From positions 496,001 through 560,000 of the forward strand of contig CAZSXR010000001.1 of the NCBI GenBank assembly GCA_964611335.1: DNA of 64,000 nt, given 5' to 3'. Positions 53,733 to 61,653 of this stretch are shown here, piece after piece. The first letter of the stretch is position 1, and the number at the start of each line of letters is the position of its first letter. A program made the position numbers and the translations under genes. The notes beneath the pieces are model-generated. The model was not told the origin of the DNA. It was given only the letters and a program-made list of their open reading frames with translations, and searched no databases. Source of the stretch: BOG-1112 sp964611335. GTDB taxonomy: Bacteria; Bdellovibrionota_B; Oligoflexia; Oligoflexales; Bog-1112.

Positions 53733-54634
53733 TTGATCGTGGATTTTTTTGAAAGCTCATTGAGATATATTGGCTCAGGTCTTTTGCAAAATCCGTTGAT
53801 GAGTTCGTTGTTTTTTCTATACTCTAAGTAGTGGCTTTCAAAGCGTTTAATATTCGCACCCGTATAGTAACGAAAGAACATAAATAATTGCCAATCAGCT
53901 GGCAAATATGAATTTGAAAAAACTTGAAGTGCTTTTTTTGCACCTTCTTTGGAGATAGCATATCCAGCTAGACTGCCACCATCCACAATCGGATACCCAT
54001 TGCTATTTTCAAGACATAGAATTCTTGCGTCAAGGCCTATAAATTCAGATTTTTCATCGAATAAACCTATATGAAAGAGATCTTCCCAGTGGGCAGGTTG
54101 AAAGTTCACATCATCTTCTACGACAATTGCCCAATCTAATTTTTCTTCTAAGATTTTTTTCCAAACATTTTTATTGGATTGAATTAATGAAAAGTGAATG
54201 GGACCTATGATTGCATCGTGAGCAAGTTGTCCTGATCTTAATAATTGACTGTAAGTGGGTTCTTTAAACTTCCAACCGTTTACAGTCGTGCTCCACGGTT
54301 GAATGGCAGTTCCTGAATATTGAGAGCTTTCTTCAGGAGAAAAATCGTTGGGAGGTCCGAAACATTTAGATTTAGGAGGAATACAAGGAGGTGCGTATTC
54401 TGTTTTTCCATTAACAGCATCTATAAATTCATATTGGGAGGAAGGAATTCCTATTCTTTTAAGATTGGCTTCCATCGAAGCCCGACGATCTGTTGCGGAT
54501 TTTAAATTAATAATGAACATTTTTTGTGCTGTGATGTCTTTTTTTAAAACGTCACCACCCGTCTTACAGGAAAGGACAAATAGTGGAAAAGATGTAAGGG
54601 TCAAGACTTTTAAAAAGATTCTTACAAAGTCCAT
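53729..54634 (-). CDS. Exported GT25-family glycosyltransferase, lipoprotein
   Basis: 301 residues. Signal MDFVRIFLKVLTLTSFPLFVLSC gives lipobox VLSC with +2 Lys. The body is the GT25 (LPS beta-1,4-galactosyltransferase-like) family: MFIINLKSATDRRASMEANL, NVWKKILEEKLDWAIVVEDDV (E-D-D-V metal site) and GSLAGYAISKEGAKKAL. GT25 enzymes use UDP-galactose or UDP-glucose in the cytosol, so the lipoprotein signal is out of keeping. It is 30 bases downstream of a second, related GT25 lipoprotein gene and is likely co-transcribed with it. Confidence 0.78.
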   Translation of the reverse strand: MDFVRIFLKVLTLTSFPLFVLSCKTGGDVLKKDITAQKMFIINLKSATDRRASMEANLKRIGIPSSQYEFIDAVNGKTEYAPPCIPPKSKCFGPPNDFSPEESSQYSGTAIQPWSTTVNGWKFKEPTYSQLLRSGQLAHDAIIGPIHFSLIQSNKNVWKKILEEKLDWAIVVEDDVNFQPAHWEDLFHIGLFDEKSEFIGLDARILCLENSNGYPIVDGGSLAGYAISKEGAKKALQVFSNSYLPADWQLFMFFRYYTGANIKRFESHYLEYRKNNELINGFCKRPEPIYLNELSKKSTIN

Positions 54635-54663
54635 ATGTATTCTCTTTAGTAATTCAATTGCTC

Positions 54664-55518
54664 TTAGAAGGGTCTTCCCATTTCTCGAATAACTGATTTT
54701 GATAAGTCTTGTTTAACAATTTCCGGATAGGTGCAATATGCTTTAAAATCTTCGTTAATAAAAAACTTTGTGCCAAATGCATTATCAACAGGTTCGTCTA
54801 TAGGCATAAGTTTTTCTGTTAGCTTTTTTGCACCTTTTTGAGAGACAAGGTATGAGAGTCCTCCAGGAATACAATATTTATCCAGTTTCAAAAATCTTCT
54901 ATCTTCTGTTGCATGGAAGCGTCTAGGACTACAACCCCAATTGAGATTATCTTGAAAACAGAAAAGGAATAACATGTCCCAATCTTTTGGTGCGTAGCTG
55001 AGAGCAGATGCTAAGCGTTTTTCGAAGTGATCAGATAAGTGTGCGTCGTCTTCAAGAATAAGTATTGGTTTTTCTGCTGTGCTGGCTTTCTTTATGCATT
55101 CGTAGTGAGAGAGGTAACAACCAATTTCCCCAGCTGCAAGAAATCTAGCTTTCTCAGGAGCATAGATATAGGACCATCCTTTGTTTTTATCGAGTGTCTG
55201 AAGTTTGTGTGGTTCGGCTCTTGTAGGATAATTTTTTCCCCAAATTCCAGGTAGATGTACGAGAGGGATATTTATGTCTTTGAATTGTTCTTTCATGGCA
55301 TTAAGTCGAGCTTCTGATTTTGCATGTCCTTCGAGGCTGATGACTAAAGCTTCTTGAATGTTGATTTTATAATCAGGTGGAGCGTCTGTAAGTTCTTCCA
55401 AAGTGAGAAGTGGAGGAGGTTCTAGGAGATTTTCTGTTAAAGATTTTTTTTTTGGTGAAGCACATCCTGCAACGAAAAATATAGTCCCCATACAAAGGTA
55501 TCGTATTCCAAATGACAT
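54664..55518 (-). CDS. Exported GT25-family glycosyltransferase, lipoprotein
   Basis: 284 residues with an exemplary lipobox (MSFGIRYLCMGTIFFVAGC, FVAGC, +2 Ala). GT25 features: ALVISLEGHAKSEARLNAM, AAGEIGCYLSHYECIKKAS, PILILEDDAHLSD (E-D-D) and GGLSYLVSQKGAKKL. A close match to LPS-type GT25 enzymes, but with an outer-membrane lipoprotein signal in place of a cytosolic start. Paralogue of the next gene (53729-54634). Function outside the cell envelope is inferred; nucleotide sugars are not expected in the periplasm. RBS AAAGGG. Confidence 0.78.
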   Translation of the reverse strand: MSFGIRYLCMGTIFFVAGCASPKKKSLTENLLEPPPLLTLEELTDAPPDYKINIQEALVISLEGHAKSEARLNAMKEQFKDINIPLVHLPGIWGKNYPTRAEPHKLQTLDKNKGWSYIYAPEKARFLAAGEIGCYLSHYECIKKASTAEKPILILEDDAHLSDHFEKRLASALSYAPKDWDMLFLFCFQDNLNWGCSPRRFHATEDRRFLKLDKYCIPGGLSYLVSQKGAKKLTEKLMPIDEPVDNAFGTKFFINEDFKAYCTYPEIVKQDLSKSVIREMGRPF

Positions 55519-55594
55519 AAGTTGACCCTTTATTGTTTGTATATTTTATTTTAACGGAAAGGGGAGAGAAAGAGTAGATGGGAGTATAGAAGGA

Positions 55595-56923
55595 TCAATT
55601 AAGAAGCTTGGAATAACGTGGTTTTTCAAAAATATAGGGGTTTTTCTCATCCAGACTTTTCACGAGTAATTCCCTATTTGAGTAAAGACTATGCTGCGGA
55701 AAATTTAGAAAACGGTTGTAACTTAAGAAACAATGATAGGAAAGACCTAGAATAATAACTGCTTGAAATATTTTTAACCCCCATCGGTACTGTCTCACAA
55801 AAAAATCTATACAAAGAAAACTGCACCATAAGGAAAGTGGGAAAAGCAGATATAAATTGCGAGAGACAGGAGGGCGAGTGCTTGCAATAAAAATGAGGGT
55901 GGAAGCGCAAAGGGCAAAGAGAAAAAGTTTGAAACTTGCTTTTGCAAGAACTTGTTTTTGAAAATACATACGAATCATGGCGTATATAAAATATGCACTT
56001 TGTAAATATGTCAAAGTTGTTAGGAAGAAAAATAAAGGAATGAGTATTTTAAATTTCCATAAGAATTCTTGTCTTTCTCTCATGCTTTCTCCAATGAAGA
56101 GAAAGGACTCGTAAGAACCATAACAGATCAAACGTACAAGGTTGTTAAAAATATAAAGTAGGTTGCTTAAATTCCATTGAGAATTTTCTGCGTTCATTTG
56201 TAGCAAACTGTGTATACCGTAAGTTTGTATAGTCGGTATGAGAAGTAAGCAAGGGATTGCAAAACCAACTGTGAACAAAACTCCTGCAAAAAAAAGTTTT
56301 GTCCAGGACTTGCGAAGGAACCATGCAGCCAAAGCTACGAAAGGTACAAGAAGAGGCCAGGACAGATGCAGTTGACTTATAAAAGCAATGCATAAACCCA
56401 TTAGGAAGAAAGAACTTTTATAGGAAAGATAATTTTTACTGATATTCGGAAGACTTTCAAAGATTGCAATAAAGAAAACAATTTCAGGAAGCAGTAAATA
56501 GGACGGGTTGTAGATATGTGTCGAATATTCAAGAGCCCAAGGAAGACTTGTGAGCCATGCAAAGAGAGTCAGCAGACTGTAGCGAGGAAAATGTTTACTA
56601 AGATAGTAGGCAAAAAGAAGAAGACCTGAAAAGGAAAGAAGGTTCACGACAAGAAAGGGGGCTTCTGGTGCTTTAAAAAGAAAAAATATGGCACCTGCGA
56701 GAAAACTCTGCAAGGCGCCAGGAATTTGTGTAGCGGTGTGAACGATGTCGGGACCGAAATGTGGCCAGTGACGGAAACTAAAAAGTTCAAGTCCCAGTAA
56801 GTAAATATGCTTTTCGTCTTCATCCCAAAATCTATTATTTAAGCCATAAAAAAAGCGAAAGGCAAAGAGCGCTATACAGCTTATAAAAAAAACGAAGTAG
56901 CGAAAACGTTGGGATTGGAACAT
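55595..56923 (-). CDS. GT39/ArnT-like integral-membrane glycosyltransferase
   Basis: 442 residues, with roughly 10-12 hydrophobic segments. The first periplasmic loop carries NNRFWDEDEKHIYLLGLELF, with the acidic D-E-D/E characteristic of GT-C (protein mannosyltransferase, ArnT-like) enzymes that use lipid-linked sugar donors. These act on periplasmic-side acceptors, unlike the GT25 lipoproteins nearby. It probably adds a sugar to a surface glycan or protein; the donor and acceptor are not determined. It lies 76 bases upstream of the GT25 pair on the same strand and may be linked with them. Confidence 0.65.
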   Translation of the reverse strand: MFQSQRFRYFVFFISCIALFAFRFFYGLNNRFWDEDEKHIYLLGLELFSFRHWPHFGPDIVHTATQIPGALQSFLAGAIFFLFKAPEAPFLVVNLLSFSGLLLFAYYLSKHFPRYSLLTLFAWLTSLPWALEYSTHIYNPSYLLLPEIVFFIAIFESLPNISKNYLSYKSSFFLMGLCIAFISQLHLSWPLLVPFVALAAWFLRKSWTKLFFAGVLFTVGFAIPCLLLIPTIQTYGIHSLLQMNAENSQWNLSNLLYIFNNLVRLICYGSYESFLFIGESMRERQEFLWKFKILIPLFFFLTTLTYLQSAYFIYAMIRMYFQKQVLAKASFKLFLFALCASTLIFIASTRPPVSRNLYLLFPLSLWCSFLCIDFFVRQYRWGLKIFQAVIILGLSYHCFLSYNRFLNFPQHSLYSNRELLVKSLDEKNPYIFEKPRYSKLLN

Positions 56924-57010
56924 AAGAAGGTACCTTTATAGATTCCGGCTTAGTTTTCCAAAAATGCCGAGAAAAAAAAAGACTTATTTCAGTTTCAAAA
57001 GGAGTTGGGG

Positions 57011-57583
57011 ATGGAAGAGCCATTTAAACGCTTTCAAGAATGGTTTTCACTTGCACAAGGTAGTGAGAATGATGCGACCGCCATGACTTTGGCTACTGTA
57101 GATGCCGCTCAAAGACCCTCGGCACGCATAGTTCTGCTCAAACAATTTGATGAAAGTGGCTTTGTTTTTTACACAAACAAAAAAAGCCGCAAAGGGCTAG
57201 AGCTTATTACGAATCCTTATGTGGCTCTTTGCTTTCATTGGCCCTCTATTGGCAAACAGGTTCGTATTGAAGGTTGTGTGGAAGATGTGAGTGAGGAAGA
57301 TGCAGACACGTATTTTGCACAGCGCCCTCGTTTGAGTCAGATTGGGGCCTGGGCTTCAAAACAAGCTTCTGTTTTGGGAAGTGTGGAAGAACTTGATGAA
57401 CGTGTAAAATGTTTTGAGAAGAAATTTGAAGGTCAAGATGTCCCTCGTCCAAAATTTTGGGGAGGCTATAGGGTACGACCAAGTTCTGTAGAGTTTTGGT
57501 CGTTTGGGGAGTTTCGACTTCATGATCGGGATTTGTATTACAAGAAAGATGCAAAGTGGGTTCACACTTTGCTCTATCCTTAG
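57011..57583 (+). CDS. pdxH: Pyridoxamine 5'-phosphate oxidase
   Basis: 190 residues from ATG 57011, six bases after GGAG; an upstream TTG is weaker. Typical PdxH motifs: MTLATVDAAQRPSARIVLLK, GFVFYTNKKSRKG (FMN-binding), ALCFHWPSIGKQVRIEG and WGGYRVRPSSVEFW near the end. It oxidises pyridoxine/pyridoxamine phosphate to pyridoxal phosphate with FMN in the cytosol. It is slightly shorter than the E. coli protein (218) but complete. Its stop overlaps the following convergent small gene by 4 bases. Confidence 0.92.
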   Translation: MEEPFKRFQEWFSLAQGSENDATAMTLATVDAAQRPSARIVLLKQFDESGFVFYTNKKSRKGLELITNPYVALCFHWPSIGKQVRIEGCVEDVSEEDADTYFAQRPRLSQIGAWASKQASVLGSVEELDERVKCFEKKFEGQDVPRPKFWGGYRVRPSSVEFWSFGEFRLHDRDLYYKKDAKWVHTLLYP

Positions 57584-57783
57584 ATCTTATCGGGACTTTG
57601 CATCAAAACGTTTACATTTTCAGGTGATGTAAGTACTAAAGGCTTGTGAATGATAGTCCCATCTTCGAGATGTATGGTTCTGTAGAAGGTATGGAGATTT
57701 AGATTCTTTGGTTTTTTCAAGGTAATTCTCTGTCTTGAACCAACTTTAGATTCATACTCTAGACTGATTTTGTTGGGTTGCAT
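57580..57783 (-). CDS. Small basic protein, unknown function
   Basis: 67 residues, basic, no membrane segment (MQPNKISLEYESKVGSRQRI), lying convergently after pdxH. The start is preceded by GAGAGAAAAAAG, a modest site. Nothing in the sequence identifies a family; it may be real because it fills a gap with a protein-like composition. Confidence 0.4.
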   Translation of the reverse strand: MQPNKISLEYESKVGSRQRITLKKPKNLNLHTFYRTIHLEDGTIIHKPLVLTSPENVNVLMQSPDKI

Positions 57784-57805
57784 CTTTTTTCTCTCATACG
57801 GGGAC

Positions 57806-58207
57806 CTATAAACATTTTAGAGAACTATGCTGCTCGATAGTATGAAAATCTCGGTCGTCATGTAATAATTTCCCATTTTTTAGATCCATCACCTGTTGTG
57901 CTATCAAACAATCGATAGTACTCCTAATCGTAAGTCCTTTGCGTCTCAAATTAAAATATAGTTCAGCTGCTTTTGAATAGGTATCTAAATTATTTTCAGG
58001 AAACAGTATATCTTGAGTGAAAAGATATACCTTAAGAATTTTTAATTCTTTAAGATCCTTTGCTCCTTGAAGGACTTCTTGTACACAAAGAGATGGAATC
58101 ATAAAAGGACTGTCTTGATTTTCAATTTCTTTAAATTTTTTGACGCCACTGGTATCCTTGGCTCTCAAAAGATTGATAATCACAGAAGAATCTACAACTA
58201 TGATCAT
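57806..58207 (-). CDS. VapC-type PIN-domain toxin
   Basis: 133 residues. PIN domain with the N-terminal VVDSSVIINLL (Asp6), a middle PSLCVQEVLQGAK (Glu) and the acidic residues in STIDCLIAQQ and LLHDDRDF. This is the VapC signature of Mg-dependent ribonucleases that cleave tRNA or rRNA. It starts inside the last codons of the upstream antitoxin (4-base overlap). Toxin of a type II toxin-antitoxin pair in the cytosol. Confidence 0.88.
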   Translation of the reverse strand: MIIVVDSSVIINLLRAKDTSGVKKFKEIENQDSPFMIPSLCVQEVLQGAKDLKELKILKVYLFTQDILFPENNLDTYSKAAELYFNLRRKGLTIRSTIDCLIAQQVMDLKNGKLLHDDRDFHTIEQHSSLKCL

Positions 58208-58404
58208 GCTCTCTCTCTTAATTTCTTATGATCATACCCTTTACTGAATGAAATCTTACCCTTCAAATCAGAGAGCTTTTTTTTCTTTTTCGTTTTAATA
58301 AGTATTAACAGGGCTTGATGTATGACTTCTCTTTTCGTCTTGATCCCCGTTAATTGTAGTGCTTCATTTATAATATCGTCATCTAAAATCACATTTGTTC
58401 TCAT
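58204..58404 (-). CDS. VapB-type antitoxin
   Basis: 66 residues from ATG 58404, six bases after GGAGG; the earlier in-frame starts lie in the repeats. N-terminus MRTNVILDDDIINEALQLTG is a ribbon-helix-helix DNA-binding domain, and TKREVIHQALLILI is its second helix. A Lys-rich tail (KTKKKKKLSDL) precedes the toxin-binding region. It autoregulates the pair by binding its operator, probably the repeats just upstream, and binds VapC. Confidence 0.82.
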   Translation of the reverse strand: MRTNVILDDDIINEALQLTGIKTKREVIHQALLILIKTKKKKKLSDLKGKISFSKGYDHKKLRERA

Positions 58405-58435
58405 TATACACCTCCCTATACACATAGTTATACAC
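58405..58435 (-). promoter_or_regulatory. Three TATACAC repeats at 12-bp spacing, probable VapB operator
   Basis: TATACAC occurs at 58405-58411, 58417-58423 and 58429-58435, precisely 12 bp from one another (on the minus strand GTGTATA). They lie directly before the VapB start and include its ribosome-binding site. Ribbon-helix-helix repressors often bind such evenly spaced direct repeats as adjacent dimers. Confidence 0.7.
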
Positions 58436-58461
58436 ATTGTATATTAAAGTCAAGAAGAGCC

Positions 58462-60312
58462 TTATAAACCTAAAACTTGCAAAGCAATGTCGATCTTTCC
58501 AAAAGGTGCAGAAACCTGAAAACCTGCAACGTCTTTTTCCAATTCCTCAACCATAGAACGGGCCACTTCAATTCCTATTCTCTGACCTTCTGCTGCATCT
58601 CTTGCAAGTTCCATTCTGCTCATAATTTCAGGAGGAATAACGATTCCTGGAACCTCGTTATTCATAAACAAAGCATTTCTGTAGCTCACCAAAGGCCATG
58701 CGCCGATGATAATAGGAATGTGAATGTTTTTCTGATCCATCGCTTCCAGAAAACGATATAAGGCCTGAACATCAAATACAGGTTGGGTAATAGCCCACTC
58801 TGCTCCTGCTTCAACTTTCCAAGCGAAACGTTTCATTTCTAAATCGAAGTCATAGTGTACGGGATTCACTCCGACTCCAATAGATAACGAAGCAGACTGT
58901 CCTATAGGACGTCCTCCTAAATCGATTCCACCATTCAATCTATGCACCATATTTGTCAATCCAATAGAATCGACGTCGAAAACTCCTGTTGCATTGGGAT
59001 AATTTCCCATCTTCGGTGGATCGCCGGTAATCAGAAGCATATTGCGCAAACCAATGGCTTGTGCGCCCAACATGTCAGACTGCATTCCTAATAAGTTTCG
59101 ATCACGACAGGTGTAGTGTAAAACCGTTTCTATGTCAGCTTGCTGTTCAATCATTACGGCAGTGAGTATGGCACTCATACGTGCACTTGCACGAGGGCCA
59201 TCAGGAATGTTGATAGCATCTACTCCTGCTTTTTTAATCAGTTTTGATTTTTCAATGATAGAACTTGCATCCGTTCCTGAAGGAGGAAGCAGTTCTATGG
59301 AGCGTACCATTGTGCGTTGTGAAATTTTACGAGACCATGCAGATTTTTCTGAAAAAGGAACTCTCGGCTGTTGAAGAACTTCGAGCAGATCTTTTTTCTG
59401 TTCGGAACTTTGTGTAGAAGCTGTTTCTTGTGTGGCACGAGAGTAACGGATTGCATTGGACATTGCACGGATATGTTCCGGTGAAGTCCCGCAACATCCA
59501 CCAACGATTTGCACACCGATTTGCAAAAATTCTTTAGCAAAATGTGCCATGTATTCCGGTGTACTCATGTACATCTGTCTGCCGTCGACTCCTTTGGGAA
59601 GTCCTGCATTGGGTTGCAGACATAGAGGTTTGTGAATAAGCCCTTTCATTTTTTCAATGCAGGTCAACATAGGTTGAGGACCAACAGAACAGTTGAGCCC
59701 CAATACATCTGCTTGAGTATCTTCTAGTATTTGCAGCATTGTGAGTGCAGGTGTTCCTAAAGGACTGCGCCCTTCTATAGTGATAGTCACATGTGCAATG
59801 ATTGGAATTTCTGGTGCTATCTCTTTACTTGCGAGTATGGCTTGTTCGATTTCTGTGATGTCAGAAAAAGTTTCGAGTGAAATGAGATCGACACCTGCTT
59901 CGACTAAAGCGCTGATCTGTTCTTTGAAATAATTTTTTGCTTCCTCGAAAGAAGTAGGGCCGAAAGGTTCTATGCGCACACCTAAGGGTCCGACACTTCC
60001 TGCAACGTAAAGTGAATCCTGTGCGACTTTACGCGCAAGTTCTACCGCTCGTTTGTTGATGAGTTTGAGTTTGTCATCCAGGTTGTGTTCGCGCAATTTG
60101 CAACGGTTTGCTCCCCAACTGTTTGTTGTGAGGATATTGGCTCCGGCTTTTTGATAGTCGCGATGAATTTCTAAAACCAAATCGCTGTTTGAAAGATTTG
60201 CATCTTCGAAACAGCGATTGATAAAGATTCCACGTTTGTAAAGTTCTGTTCCTATGGCGCCATCAAATAAAAAAGCTTTGCCTGAAGAGAGGGCATCTAA
60301 AAATTTGAGCAT
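58462..60312 (-). CDS. Bifunctional homocysteine S-methyltransferase / methylenetetrahydrofolate reductase
   Basis: 616 residues. First half (about 1-290): homocysteine S-methyltransferase with FLFDGAIGTELYKRG, VAGSVGPLG and the zinc-binding VGGCCGTSPEHI. Second half (about 320-616): MTHFR barrel with SIELLPPSGTD, TCRDRNLLGMQSDMLGAQA, LLITGDPPKMGNYPNATGVFD and ITQPVFDVQALYRFLEAMD. This YitJ-type fusion links folate reduction to methionine synthesis in the cytosol. It lies 9 bases after the penicillin-binding-protein gene in the same direction. Confidence 0.9.
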   Translation of the reverse strand: MLKFLDALSSGKAFLFDGAIGTELYKRGIFINRCFEDANLSNSDLVLEIHRDYQKAGANILTTNSWGANRCKLREHNLDDKLKLINKRAVELARKVAQDSLYVAGSVGPLGVRIEPFGPTSFEEAKNYFKEQISALVEAGVDLISLETFSDITEIEQAILASKEIAPEIPIIAHVTITIEGRSPLGTPALTMLQILEDTQADVLGLNCSVGPQPMLTCIEKMKGLIHKPLCLQPNAGLPKGVDGRQMYMSTPEYMAHFAKEFLQIGVQIVGGCCGTSPEHIRAMSNAIRYSRATQETASTQSSEQKKDLLEVLQQPRVPFSEKSAWSRKISQRTMVRSIELLPPSGTDASSIIEKSKLIKKAGVDAINIPDGPRASARMSAILTAVMIEQQADIETVLHYTCRDRNLLGMQSDMLGAQAIGLRNMLLITGDPPKMGNYPNATGVFDVDSIGLTNMVHRLNGGIDLGGRPIGQSASLSIGVGVNPVHYDFDLEMKRFAWKVEAGAEWAITQPVFDVQALYRFLEAMDQKNIHIPIIIGAWPLVSYRNALFMNNEVPGIVIPPEIMSRMELARDAAEGQRIGIEVARSMVEELEKDVAGFQVSAPFGKIDIALQVLGL

Positions 60313-60321
60313 GGAAGTTTC

Positions 60322-61563
60322 CTAGAGATCTTTGTTTTTTTGTTGTGAAAGGGTTTGCATGCGGAGTTTTTCTCTTTCGATTTTCAACTGCGACCATTGA
60401 TACAAGGCTTCCGCTGCAAGATCTGCTCCTCGTATATTCCATCCTTTCGGGTCGAGAACAACTACTGAACTTACGATCACCTCGGGGTCTTCGTAAGGCA
60501 TAAGACCTGCAAACCATGTCACCTTTGCATTGAGCTCTTGGGAAGTCAAACTTCCTGTTTTGCCACCAACATGTGCGAGGATGTTTCTATATTTGTGTTT
60601 GCGAAAGGCGTGGTGTGCTGTTCCTGAGACGACGGTCTTATGCATGATTTGACGTATTTTCCAGCTGGTCGCTTCGTCTATTATGCTCTCGTTGCGTGTT
60701 TCGCTTGTGTAAGTAGCATCTTCGTTTTTGGTAATGCGTAAGGGTTGTGCACGACCTTTATTTGCGATGAGAAGATTCACCCATGCTGCGTGTACAGGGC
60801 TGAGTCCTACTCTGCCAAAGCCTGCTGCAAAGCGTCCTACAGTTTGAATATTCGATTCACCGGCTATAGGTAAATCAAGAGGGCTTGTAGGTATGTAAAA
60901 ATCTGCGGGTATAATATGTCCCCAACCAAATTTATCTGCGAATTGTTCCATTAAACCCATGCCAACATATTGCACCGCAAGTTTTGCAAAGAAGCTATTG
61001 CAAGAATGTGCAAAGGCATGTTCGAGACTCATTCCATTTTCACCTGGGCTGAAGTTATACAACCATAGACCGCGAGGATTTACAGTGGAACAGCGATCCA
61101 TTCCCCCCATTTGAATGGTGGGATCCATGTGTACGACTTCGAGTGCGGCAGCAGTTGGTACCACTTTGAAAATAGAAGCAGCTGGAAACCCAGGATACAA
61201 TCCTGTATGCACAGTAGATCCCCAGGACTTCGGATTTCGCCCTTGTACGAGTGCGAGTATGCGACCTGTTTTAACTTCCACAACGACAACGGATGCTATG
61301 GGATCATTTTGTTTCTTAACGAAGTCCTGCAAGCCTTTTTGCAGTTTGCCATCGAGTGTAGTGACGATGCTTTGTCCGTTTTTTCCAACGAAGGTGACTT
61401 CAAGACTGTCATCGTCGATTTCAGGGAGCTCCATGGGGAGGTAGAGAGGACTGCGTTCATTGGTTGCTGTTTTTGTTACATTTACAGCTTGAACGTGAGT
61501 GAGTGTGGGCCAGAGAAGACCAACAAAAATGACTGGGAGCGAGTATCGGGAAAGTTTTTTCAT
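60322..61563 (-). CDS. Penicillin-binding transpeptidase (single catalytic domain)
   Basis: 413 residues. Signal or anchor segment (MKKLSRYSLPVIFVGLLW...). Penicillin-binding motifs: SIFK (Ser130-Lys133), SCN (Ser187) and GGKTGSLTSQ near residue 346. The usual N-terminal dimerisation or pedestal domain is largely missing and only about 100 residues precede SxxK, so it is shorter than FtsI or PBP2 (about 580-650). It probably cross-links peptidoglycan in the periplasm or acts as a carboxypeptidase/class D-like enzyme. Divergent to lptF, and ahead of the methyltransferase/MTHFR gene. Confidence 0.82.
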   Translation of the reverse strand: MKKLSRYSLPVIFVGLLWPTLTHVQAVNVTKTATNERSPLYLPMELPEIDDDSLEVTFVGKNGQSIVTTLDGKLQKGLQDFVKKQNDPIASVVVVEVKTGRILALVQGRNPKSWGSTVHTGLYPGFPAASIFKVVPTAAALEVVHMDPTIQMGGMDRCSTVNPRGLWLYNFSPGENGMSLEHAFAHSCNSFFAKLAVQYVGMGLMEQFADKFGWGHIIPADFYIPTSPLDLPIAGESNIQTVGRFAAGFGRVGLSPVHAAWVNLLIANKGRAQPLRITKNEDATYTSETRNESIIDEATSWKIRQIMHKTVVSGTAHHAFRKHKYRNILAHVGGKTGSLTSQELNAKVTWFAGLMPYEDPEVIVSSVVVLDPKGWNIRGADLAAEALYQWSQLKIEREKLRMQTLSQQKNKDL

Positions 61564-61653
61564 GTGTTCACACTTTTATTTTACACTTTGTTGATAATGT
61601 CTTATCAAGATAAAATCTAAAAAGTTTTACTGTCAAAACAAAAGAGGTCTCCT

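Noticed and set aside
58405..58435. Evenly spaced repeats as a mini-CRISPR
   Set aside because: Units are only 7 bp with 5-bp gaps and no cas genes are present. A VapB operator explains them better.
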